From Amylostereum areolatum (lineage: Eukaryota > Basidiomycota > Agaricomycetes > Russulales > Stereaceae), in NCBI GenBank assembly GCA_012932865.1, contig SAXG01000013.1:930001-994000 (forward strand): 64,000 nucleotides of DNA, written 5' to 3'. The translations under genes were made by a program, and so were the position numbers. Each line of letters begins with the position of its first letter. Within the stretch, counting starts at the first letter, position 1. The notes under the pieces were generated by a model, which saw nothing but the letters and a program-made list of their open reading frames with translations, made no database searches and was not told where the DNA came from. Positions 45,394-55,542 of the stretch are shown in pieces.

Positions 45394-47179
45394 CTCCATG
45401 ATCACTGATTGGTATGTTGTATGTTTCTTACCCATGGTCATGGTAATCCTAACCTTCATTACACTTAAGTACATTTCTTGCATAAATCATATGGCTGGGA
45501 GAGCCTTCTTGTTTTCGTGAATCTATTGGAGATGGCTCGGATGGCTCGGATGGCTCGGATAGCTTGTAGCATGGACATGGACTGGTAATGTAATTACTTG
45601 ACCCATTTTGGAATGTAACAGCTTGATGTTCATTGGGTCTGTGGTTCTATGTAGACAGTTGTGCAGAGCTGTGGACTTATGACATTTCATCCTGAGATGG
45701 GCATGTGATCGACAGCCGGACCGGTCGGGATTTGCACGGTCACGAGCCATTTTTCGGGTTCGGGCGACTGCCCGTCTTGCCACCTGGCACAATATCCCAT
45801 CACTGGTAGCTACGGTTGTGCACCCACCGTGCCCTTTCCTCTCAGGCTAGGCTTTTCGGAAATGCTCCCACATTCCCCGACCTCATCACAACTTCCCCTT
45901 GATACCTGCACAACACCTCTTCAGCATGTTTGCCACGTCAGAAGGGCCGACCTGGCACCAGCCGCACCCTACCCCCACACATTGAGGTAGACGGAGAGGA
46001 GACACCATCTGGAGGAGGATATAACAGAGGTTGTGGAGAATATTCAAGGTGCGCCCCGGCCTAGTCCTTCCCATGTTACCGTGTCTGAGGATTGACTAGG
46101 GTCCGGTATCAGAGGGTTACATCCCAATGCGACCATTCACCTTAAAATGAGGCTCGTGGAAACCCACAACCGAAGCGGCGTGAACACCACTTTTGGCCAC
46201 CACTGTGGAGTCCGCGACAGGTAGCACTTGGTGACATGTCATCATGGCCAAGCCTCATGCATCCGAGTTAAGGTCCGACAGTAGAGCCAAAGATCCCCCT
46301 CCCCCCCTAGCCCGTGTCTTGACACTTTCATCCCCCCCCTCACAGTGGTTCCCTACTCCGTGTATCAATACTTTCATCCCCTGCCACTGCCATTCCCAGT
46401 CCACCTCTCGACACCTCTCGACACCTTCATCACCTCCCCCCCTCGTCCAAAGACCAGGTCTGGGTCCGAGTCCAGAGACCAACAGTGGCGAGGGCCCCTC
46501 GGCAAGTTGGGGTCAGGGTTCTGGGTGTAGGTTTGGGTCCGTAGGTCCGGGTCGGATGCCACTAGGTCCGGGTCTGTGACAGATGCCACTCCGTCACATA
46601 CCAAACATGCCAAGTACCACCCCCTTCACGCACCAGATCCTAGAAGGACTGGATGAAGCCCTTCCACTGTTATCCCTCTTAACATCCCCCTCACGATCCC
46701 ATCTCCGACTTAATAATCTTATCTCCATTCCTTTCGGACCCGTGGCATCGCGTAGCTAGTATCCATAGAAATATATTGTGTGCCGAAATAGAAACCAGGG
46801 TGATGTGTGATCTTGGATTGTTTAAGTCAACTGTGGACCCCTTCCTCCTCTCCCCCATAAGGATGACCCCCTGGATGAGCCCACTGCCTCCCGGATGCGT
46901 CCCGGATGCGTCCCGGATGCGTCCCGGATGGTGCCCCCCTCCCACTCAGGACCCCCTGCCGCCCCCGGATGTGGCCCGGATGTGGCCTAGATGACCCCCC
47001 CCCAAAGGCCCTTTGGACCCCCTCGGATGTGGCCCAGATGGGGATCCTCGGATGTTAGAAATATATCCTCCCGGATTCCCTGTGGGATCTGGGGGTACCC
47101 CTACCCCACCTCTCACCCCCTCACCTATGACCTTGGCATGCCCCGGAGGATAGGTCCCCTTGGGCCCTTGGACCCCCCT
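45394..47179. other. Gene-free right arm of the KDZ element with short tandem repeats
   Basis: No supported gene. Repeats seen: GATGGCTCG units at about 45532-45560, GGGTCCG-rich stretches at 46460-46580, and CCCGGATGCGT units at about 46890-46930 followed by CGGATGTGGCC units to 47035. Such subterminal repeats are common near transposon ends, where transposase may bind. Confidence 0.4.
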
Positions 47180-47266
47180 TGGGCCCACCGTGGGGTTTGT
47201 GTTGAGAACAGGTTAACTGGTGCGTGGATTATGTGTTAACTGCTTATTACTTGACTGTCTGGGGTC
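47180..47266. repeat. Right terminal inverted repeat of the giant KDZ element
   Basis: The minus strand matches 1750-1836, with 26 identical inner bases (47180-47205). The duplication CATGAGCA follows at 47267-47274. Confidence 0.6.
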
Positions 47267-48474
47267 CATGAGCAGCCGCTCCGACGCCTCTGGTCCATGG
47301 TCGACCATGATTTTCTCGAGGGTTTCAGCGACATAAACAATCCTTCCGATTGCAATTGCGATCTCCGGTGTGAAAAAACGGAGCTGGAGAGACAAGATTA
47401 GAAAGATAATGCAGGAAGGATGATGATAACTCACGGGCGGAGAGTGGATGCCCAACAACATCACGGTGAGGACAAGTCCAGGTCGTGAGAGTGCAACTTG
47501 ACGGTGCGACCTTATCTGCTCTGCCGAGAACACATCCAGTTCGCCACGAAGCGATATCGTGAATGGACGATCTTGTGGCCTGCAACAACACGTTACGACA
47601 AGTTAAGAGCTCCGGAGAAGGAGTACTTACATTACAATGAAATGGGATGCACCATACAAAAGCGCGCCGAAGTCTGTACCCATAACAGCGTGGATATCGC
47701 CTGACTGGTTCAGGCGTGCCAGCTCGGCAGCACCGACGTGGGGGGCCACCTGCACCGAGAGCTGTGGAGTCCAACATTTTGCTATGATGTTCATGCCGTC
47801 AATCTCCGCCTGTAAGTATGAGGTGTGAGCGGCTGGAAGACGCGGGGCAGTTAACCTAGTATACGTACCCACACAGCTTGCGGAGGGTCGAAACTTGTGA
47901 TGAGGTTGCGGAGGACTGCTCGATATGAAACGGCGAGTGGTGCCGCCTGCTCTTCGAAGTCGAGGAACAGCGGCGGGGGGGCTGCTGACTTCGCTGCTGA
48001 CATGCTCGAGTCCAGACCAAAGAGGGATGTGGGGGATTCGACCATGAAGAGGAACCTGACCTTGAAGCCTTCCGATTCAAAGAACGCAACAGACGCGCGC
48101 GCGAGGTCTTCGAGGATTTCGGACATGGCATGCTGGAACTGGAACAGCGGGGTACCGAAGTACACATCGTTGATCGTGTTGGCCAGAGGTCGAAGCCAGG
48201 TTCTGCGGTACGCTGGATGGTCAGCCAGCCTGTACAGTTCCACGAATGTACGTGGGTACATACTCGGCGTCGATCCCGATCGTCAGCACCGAATCTCTGT
48301 CGTCAACTTCCTCTACTGACATCACATCCTCGCGTAGTTCAGCAAGGGTCTTCTTTGCTTTTGCTCTATTGAGGACCTGTAGTACAGGGCGTGAGACGAC
48401 CGAGAAAGCTAGGAGAGCGGATCAAGGCTCACCTCGATCAAAGAGCGTATGTTCTCGTTGCGGTAAGCGTCCAT
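47267..48474 (-). pseudogene. XPG/FEN1-like nuclease gene, 5' part, interrupted by the KDZ element
   Basis: Start MDAYRNENIRSLIE (48474), with introns near 48377-48432, 47820-47880, 47580-47640 and 47390-47440. Motifs: LTIGIDAE (first catalytic Asp region), APHVGAAELARLNQSGDIHAV and MGTDFGALLYGASHFI (XPG-I-like), VFSAEQIRSHRQVALSRPGL (the region after XPG-I), then ASERLLM. Canonical nucleases have E-x-E and D-x-x-D in XPG-I; here only one acid of each pair remains, so it may be catalytically impaired. The frame runs into the target duplication and would resume at 1749. Confidence 0.5.
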
Positions 48475-49983
48475 CTGCTCCGTGGTTTCAGTGGGTGTGA
48501 TAGCAAGAAGATGAGGGGGTGCGTATAATGGTAGTGGTATGGGGGAGAAAGAAGCTATAGGGGAGAAAGGAGATGAGATGGTAGATATAGGATTGAGGAA
48601 TGTGAGACATCGCCCGAACTCAAATGTCTGGCTCTCGAAGCTGAAAGCATGCGCATAATACCATATGATATCGTACGGCGTAGTTCAATCCTACAGTGCA
48701 CAGAATTTAGATGAATTTAAGAGACACGGCTGGGACGTAACCATGCAGTCCGAGTCGCCGCAATCATGAACGAGACACATGTGGGCCTGGCGATTTGACG
48801 GCTTTGGTGCTAGGAAAGCGGGTAGATATTGACCTTCGACATCTAGAGATAAATGAGACGAATAAAAGGCAGGATAGACGAGGCAATACGCACTTTTTTA
48901 GAACGAGGACCGGAGGGACGGGGGGATGGCTTCAAGATTCACCTGTATCACACGAACAAGCTGTGTCGTATGAGCTCGAGAAACCGTAATAAAATAAGAG
49001 GAGCACTGCTCACCTCTTCCCCATGTTTGCGATGACACATCTCTGCTACCTCTCTGCTACCTCATACCCCTGCCCGACCAACCGAACCGACCAACCGACC
49101 GCCCATCCCGTCGTATTGATCGCTTCCTCGTGGTTTGCTTGTAATCACCTCGAGGTTCGTTTGTAACTGCAGCCTCAGATCGCGCGGGTGGGTTGTCGTA
49201 ACGTCCGCCGTACTGAGTGGCCAGGGGGGGAGAGACGAAGCGGGGTCGCGGACCGTTGCTGTTGGACTTTGCAGCCGGATTCCAACAAAGCGGGGTCATG
49301 AACCGAGTGAGTGGGCAGGGCAGGCAGGGCGACGCTCTGCAGAAGCAGCAGTCAATACCGAAGGTCCCTGAGAATGCAAAGGACACGCTCACCATTTGTC
49401 GACGTCGACCGCGAGCAAGAGCACGAACGGTAGATCAGAGAGCGCGCGCGTGTGTGCGGGAAACGGAGGGAACGGAGGCTAAACATCAAGAAGGATCGTA
49501 AGTAGGATCGCGCCACGGCAGACCGTCGGCCAGCGACGGTCTCGATTTGCCTCCGACGGTCGTCGACCGTCAAGAGGACCATCAAGCGCGAGGGGCGTGC
49601 GCGCGGAAGCAAAGCGGAGGAGGCAGCATACGGCAGGAGTTGCCTATTCAGGCAAATGTACTCTGATTAGCGCCAAGGTGCCCCCGCCCCTCCGGACCGG
49701 GGTGCCCCGCGCCCAAGCTGGGCATGCCCAAGGTTTAGATACATCGAAATATATCTGTTGCATTGTTTTTATTGGCTGCGTGAGCTGCAATCTGAATGAG
49801 ACAGAATACATCGAGAATACATCGGAATAGATTCTGCTGCAAACGGATACAAGGTCAGGTACGCTGCGACACGAAACGGATGGATTTTGTCTAACAAAAT
49901 ATCATATACAGTCATCCATATGTTAATTTCTAATCAGACCGAAATTGGGCTATATCGCTAGACCAGAATCGATCCGACAATAT
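48475..49983. other. Intergenic region without a supported gene
   Basis: No open frame here has recognisable motifs or splice structure. 49480-49580 has several GACGGTC/GACCGTC inverted units, and 49680-49730 has CCCGCGCCCAAGCTGGGC-type palindromic sequence. It is the probable promoter side of the nuclease gene. Confidence 0.4.
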
Positions 49984-50020
49984 GGACTTCCCACTGGGGT
50001 TGAACCCCAGTGGGAAGTCC
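49984..50020. repeat. Perfect 37 bp palindrome at the left end of the Tnp2 element
   Basis: Two 18 nt arms are exact complements around one G. The right arm is the start of the Tnp2 element end repeat; the left arm is the same end in the opposite orientation. TTGAA (50000-50004) lies between. Confidence 0.85.
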
Positions 50021-50029
50021 GTCTCGCGG
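50005..50029. repeat. Left terminal inverted repeat of the Tnp2 element
   Basis: 25 nt, one mismatch to 59216-59240 in inverse orientation. Confidence 0.75.
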
Positions 50030-50492
50030 AATCTAACTTTTTCTCACTATATGCCTTGTTTTCTATCTGATGAGATATCATGAGATGAGTGAGTAGATAT
50101 GGTATTTTATCAATTGATATGCATTGCTTTCTCTTCCGAGGCCGTTTAGCTGTGCCTGAACATAGTCTCTTATGTCAGGGAATAGATTTCTATATATTTC
50201 AATGCCTTCACATCACACCTCTCTCATCCAATAGGATCGAATCTGAATAGGGTAACACATTCATTCAAATGTATCAAAATGTATCAAAATCTAACTATAA
50301 CTTATGAAACGGCCCGGTATTCTCCCCAGCTGGCGGTCGCGGCACCGTGCACGGTCACGAGACGATACTACATGAACGCGACACCGTACGTGATCACATG
50401 CCCTAAGATGGACTTCAGCAAATCTACATGGGAGATGTTCAATATCCTGGTGAGTAGATAGAAAATGTGGAGAAGGGGCGACACTGACATTC

Positions 50493-52709
50493 TTAGCTAC
50501 GGCGGGATTTGCCCTTAGAGGCCACGAGATCAGCTTTCTGCCGGACAAAAGACATGTCAGACAAGAGAAACAAGGAGATGGATGTAGCCAATCTTACCTG
50601 TGCTTTCTCGGCCGCAGTGTAGTTCTGTCGTAGCAACCCAATTAGATACTGCTACAAGGAAAAATAAGGAGTATCGAGCTCACAGCGCGCTCTTCCACGC
50701 TGAGGCGGAGCCAGTATGCATTGTATTCGGTCTCCGTTCCAGTCGTATGGGTCGCCTTCCATTCACGTCCACAGATGGATCTGTTTCATTGAAGTAGCGT
50801 AAGTTTATGCGAGAAGGATATCAGAAAGACGTACTTTGCCGTGATGCGTGTGGTCTGAGGCTCGTACACACGGTCTTGCGCGCTGCCGCGTGCACGAGCA
50901 ACTTGAAGTGGGTTTGTTGCGCCCAAAATGGGACCGACAGTGCCAGGATTGACACTGCCCGACAGTGCGGGTCCGTCCAGTGCACTGGATGGATGGGACT
51001 CGTCTACGAGCATAGCTAAGAAAGTGGAGGGGTGAGCAAGTTATGATGACTAGTCAGAACCAGACTCACCTTCTGCATTGCCATTATCGGATGCCGTCGC
51101 ATTGATCTGTAGTTCTGTGGACACAGTGTTGATAGATGGTGCGTCGGTGGGCGCGATGGATGGCTCCGAGCCCTTGGCTGGTACATTGTTGACCTCATAT
51201 GTGATGCCACTGCTAGAAGAGATCGTCCGGCTTTAGTAATTGGGACCAAGTGTGAAGTGGTTGAGAACTTACAATATGTTTTCTCTTTCCTTGTCCTGCA
51301 TGCAGCTTGTCAGAAAGCAAACATAGTAAGTAACAGATCCGACATACCTCACAATCGACCGGAACCTCCGCCGCAACATTGGCAGAAGGGGCCGAAACTC
51401 TGGCAGGTGCCTCCAAAATGGGATCAGAGGCCAATGGGAGCAGGATTGGTTGAACACTGGGCGATGCAATAGGAGAAGGGGGGGCAGTCGCCGCCTCAGA
51501 CATCAAAGTTGCTGTTTGGGATGTCGAATTTGCCGCCTCGGACGTCAAGGTTGCTGTCTCGGATGACGAAGTTGCTGCTTGGGATGTTGAAGAGGCGGTT
51601 CTTGCTCTCTTCTTGGGTGCGCGGACTCGGCAGCACTTCGCTCCACCTCCCGGAGCGTCGTCATCATTAGACGAACCGGAGCTGACTAGGATAACGTCGT
51701 CGTCGTCGTCCGAGTCGACAACGATGGTCACCGGGGCGTTGACCATATGATTCAACCGCCACTGCGAATACATGTGGATTACCAGCCACTCGACCTTCCA
51801 ATGGTTTTCGCAGAGACGGAGGATGGGGTACTGGTCCTCCATCTCAGCGTAGCATGTGTCGCGATCCCGGGGAGAGGCCCTCTTCCAGGACCGAGGGGCG
51901 CGGCCACTTTCCTTGAGAGCCTGGAGGAGGTCACGCAACGTGCGCTTGATGGTGGCGACCTCGAGGCCGTTAAGGACAACACCTTCCTCGTCGGTGAGGT
52001 ACGTTGCCGCTGGGCTCTGGCGCTGTGAAGCAGTACGGCCGCCACGAGCATTTGGCGTAGAGATCCCCTTGATGCTGGTGAGATACCCAGTGTACTCGTC
52101 TCGTGTCCAGAACGGGATGCCTCGGTAATCTTCGCGGCGCAAGGTCACAAATGGTACCGGGCTGTTGTTGGCCGTATTGACAGCCCCTCCTGCCGTCCCA
52201 GATTGCAGTGTCGCAGTAAGGGCGTTGAAGGAGTTTCTAAGGCAAGGTTGTTAAGATGATACGTAGGACGAAGAAGATCTCGGTATACGTACTGGAGAAT
52301 GTCATTTTCGGCCTGAAGGACAGCCTTCTCTTGTTCGAGACGGGCTATCGCGGCCAGGACTTGTAGATAGACTGGGTTGCCACTTAGCTGCAGCTGCTCG
52401 GCACTGGCCGTGTGCAGGATAGACATGCATGGGGCCAAAGCCGGCGTGAAAATGCTCTCAGCCTGATGGAGATGGATATCTGTTAGCGTGATACTGATAG
52501 GGATGAGAACAAATGTGGCTTACTTGGAACGAAAACCCCATGGGCATTGGTGACACGTGGGAGAGGTGGGCTTGTTCATTGAAATTGCCAACTCCGTCGA
52601 AAAGGCGAGAGCTGCCGGCAGTGGCAGTAGGCAACGGAGAGGACACGCCAAACTGGTATGGCGTGCGTTCGCGGGCAAAGAAGGGATCGAGCGGGGAGGG
52701 GGACTGCAT
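50493..52709 (-). CDS. Gene G: transposon-associated protein of unknown function
   Basis: Start MQSPSPLDPFFARERTPYQF (52709). Exons give a helix (NPVYLQVLAAIARLEQEKAV), then YRGIPFWTRDEYTGYL, RTLRDLLQALKESGRAPRSW, YPILRLCENHWKVEWL and MYSQWRLNH, a repetitive Ser/Thr/Glu/Ala tract (51480-51600), and a C-terminal CGREWKATHTTGTETEYNAY domain ending KGKSRRS at 50493. About seven introns. I recall this architecture in many mushroom hypothetical proteins, without known function. It may be the second protein of the transposon. 50030-50492 holds AATGTATCAA direct repeats at about 50266-50288 and no gene. Confidence 0.5.
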
Positions 52710-52910
52710 GACGACGGGGAAAGGATAACGGACAGTGAGACGATGGTGGCGGTTGGTAAAAGGGAAGGGGAATCAACAAACGCGGGTGACGCGGCGGCGG
52801 TGTTTGTTGCAACCAAACAGCGGGAGAGGATGGTTTTGGTAGTAGCATGAGGTACCGTGACAATTGGCGGACAGATATCTTATGACATATGCATCTTCCA
52901 GACGATTAGC

Positions 52911-53741
52911 ATGACGCTGCCACCGAGACTGCAAGATATCTACCTTTGGAGAGAAAAAAGTGCGGTGGACGGTCCTATCCCTACACCAAATCTGCTTTCC
53001 GAAGCCGTGTTACATTCTCCGACGAGCGGAAATTTGGTTGCGGGCCCTGCAATTGTACAGTGAGTACACATTGTGCAGGTGAATTCATTTCGATCTGCTC
53101 ACCTGAATTGCACAAGACCTGTCAGATACGACTATTTCGGGTTGGGGGATACCGAGACACAGGAAGGACGGTCTGACAAAGACCTTATACGCGATGTTGA
53201 GGACAACCGAGAGCCTACCCTAGAGGATCAGAAGGACGACGAGCGTGAGTTCTGGTTCCCATCTGAGCTAACAACCAAAGGTGCGTACTCACACATTATG
53301 GATGACCGCAAATGGACAGATAATTGGTCTTTCTCAGTTGATAGCGGGGCGCCGACAACTCGCTCCAACCTGCCCGTCCTGGCGCCGCCGTTCTTTGATG
53401 CACGAGGGTGCCTCCTCTGCCATCGTCATAGGACGGATGCCCTCTGGTACCGGGACCGCTATCATGATCACCACGAGGAGCTGTACACGCTTCAGCAAAA
53501 AGCGAAACAACACGAATTGGACGAGGTTCACCATCGGCGCGTGCATGCAAGCGAAGCCGCTCGGTCTCAAATGCTGGTGAAAAGGACCCTTGACCTAGAA
53601 CACCAGGTCAACCTTCTCTCGTCTGAGCTCGCGGAATCGCAAGATACCTTGGGGGCCATGACAGATGCCTGTGAACGCGGATTTGGCCATCCAGATGTAC
53701 TTGGGGTCCTGGAGAGACTGGGCTGTATTAGAGAGCATTGA
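52911..53741 (+). CDS. Gene I: coiled-coil protein of unknown function
   Basis: Start MTLPPRLQDIYLWREKS (52911); introns at about 53060-53116 and 53281-53338 keep the frame. The C-terminal half is a helix-rich, probably coiled-coil region (YTLQQKAKQHELDEVHHRRV, LDLEHQVNLLSSELAESQD) after a short CLLCHRHR motif; the stop is at 53741. It is divergent from gene G with 201 bp between the start codons, so they probably share a promoter. Confidence 0.5.
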
Positions 53742-55542
53742 TAAATACACTGGGGTGCGTCAAATCAGAGCAGCTTCGTTCGTAATCATCCCACAACAGA
53801 GCGAGAGTGAGATGCGGTGAGTGTCGATTCGTCGAAGGCACAGCGGGACAGAATAGTCGGTGTCGCTCCGTGTGAACGGAGAACACGGTCAAGCGCCCGA
53901 GAACATATAAGTATAATGGTTACGTCCGCCATACCGTCGGTGTTCCCGCTCACCACCCTTTGGTGCACAGTTCGACGTGGCCCTTCGCATTGACACGAGG
54001 GCATCAAGAACACGCACATATGTACCTAGTATGGGCGTGACGGCCTGTCTTGTGTGGCAACGGCACCATGCAGGTGAGCTCTGCCGGCTTTCTTTTCGTC
54101 CCTGCTCGTACGATGCGTGCAGTGCGTTGGTGTGTCGTAAACTCCACTCGTGGACGTTCGCTGCACCTCAGCGGATGACTCTTCGCCAAGGGACTGGCGC
54201 GAAGTGCAGCTGGAGATCACGGGGTGGCGCGTTTCGACTGTGCTGCAAAGCATTTGGAGCGGCGAGTTCAAGGACTTGCTTCGACTCTCTTTCCTTCTCG
54301 TTCAGCCGCGACTGCATTACTGACGATTTTGCACCCGCATGCTCGTACTGGCCGAAGAACGAGCGCGTACCAGATCACTCCAACGCGAGCACAATGCCAG
54401 TGGTGCACGAACAACAACGACGGCGGCGGTGGGCGATCTGTGTCGGCAGCGGCCTCCGGACAGCAACCGCATCGACGACAATGTCAACGTTAAGGCGTCT
54501 GGATATGCTCTCCCACTGCGAGCGTGCCTCGAGGACATCCGATCAGCATGGTCCGAACGACGCCACCCGCCGGCCTTCTGCGCACCGCGTCTCCGAGGAC
54601 CAGCAGAGCCTCATCGTCGCCGTGAAGGGCAACCCCGACCAGAACATCGCGGGCTACCTCGCCTCCTGGGACATCTCCCCCTCCGGCCTCCAGACGATGG
54701 ATATCTCTGGTCCAGCTGCCACGATCAACCTTCCTATCAGTGAGTGCCAAAGACCTGCTTCGCGCTTTCACACGTAACCGACCGTCACCTGCCTCTAGAT
54801 GCATCCCTCACCCGAGAAGACGCATAGCAAAGAAGGCCGATGCGAGCGTGGAGGAGAGGACTCGAGGGTGGCTACGACAACACCATCGACAACCACAACG
54901 GCATCAAGACACGCGTGCACGCTCTGTCACATGCGCGGACGTGCAGGTACGACGACGGTGACAGCCTCTGGGTGCTCGTGCACGCTGTTCCACGTCGGGA
55001 GTGCATCGAGGACGACACCACGCAGGATCTCTCCGGCGAACGAGCGGTGCGAGGGGGTTTCTGCACGAGTGCAGGGCAAATGCCACCGGGGACCAGTTCC
55101 AAAGAGTCAAGGGCGCTCTCACACGCACGAGATGATCGAGGAGGAGCCCGTTGGGACGTTTGCAACGTCGGGGACGAATATGACGGTCGGCACGCGTTTG
55201 AGAAGTTCCGTTCGCCGATTGGTACGTTGTTGGGCATACACTGCTCTCCACCCCAGTCCCGCTGATGTGTTTACTTCATTCTCGCAGACTACGGCACCCA
55301 GCTCGACGCAGCGGCGACAACTTCGACGCTGACCGTGTTGAGAAGGGGGCATGTACACTTTGATGGCGGGGATACCCAACGCCGACATCTTGAAGCCGTC
55401 GCATAGGTTCCCTCATTGCGAGCCCCATGGGATCATGCTTGCCACCGAGCTTCGCACACGCCGGTTTTCGTACGATACATACACAACACCCTCTGTATTC
55501 TAACTAGTGTACGCTTCAGACTGAATACATAGTACCCCCCCT
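53742..55542 (+). other. Region with possible captured host-gene fragments
   Basis: Several long but overlapping frames and no coherent gene. One piece, 54577-54740, reads RVSEDQQSLIVAVKGNPDQN, followed by IAGYLASWDISPSG, ends at a GTGAGT donor and has GC-rich host-like codons. It faintly recalls lactonase-type beta-propeller enzymes. I cannot assign the rest. Confidence 0.25.

Larger units (their letters stand above)
1750..47266. mobile_element. Giant composite KDZ-type DNA transposon carrying accessory genes
   Basis: The unit is bounded by terminal inverted repeats with a 7-8 bp target duplication outside them, and it interrupts an XPG-like gene whose frame is continuous across the junction. 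It holds a KDZ transposase near the left end and at least seven other genes. Two gypsy insertions (17.2 kb including a nested third, and 8.5 kb) inflate it; without them it is about 19.8 kb. KDZ elements of mushrooms are known to be large and to carry passenger genes. Assigning these ends to the KDZ gene is inference, since no second copy is available for comparison. 1837-2322 contains only short tandem GGACCCTC repeats (about 1965-2015). Confidence 0.55.

Noticed and set aside
46244..46579. 111-residue ORF in the right arm of the KDZ element
   Set aside because: Made of Pro/Ser and Gly repeats from GGGTCCG and CCTC tracts; no splice structure or neighbour support.
1750..47266. Helitron or Starship-type giant element instead of KDZ
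   Set aside because: No Rep/helicase or tyrosine recombinase gene is seen, and there are terminal inverted repeats with a target duplication next to a KDZ transposase.
49057..49612. Overlapping ORFs on both strands near 49.3 kb
   Set aside because: They are mutually overlapping, Arg/Ser-rich and without motifs; typical of GC-rich non-coding DNA.
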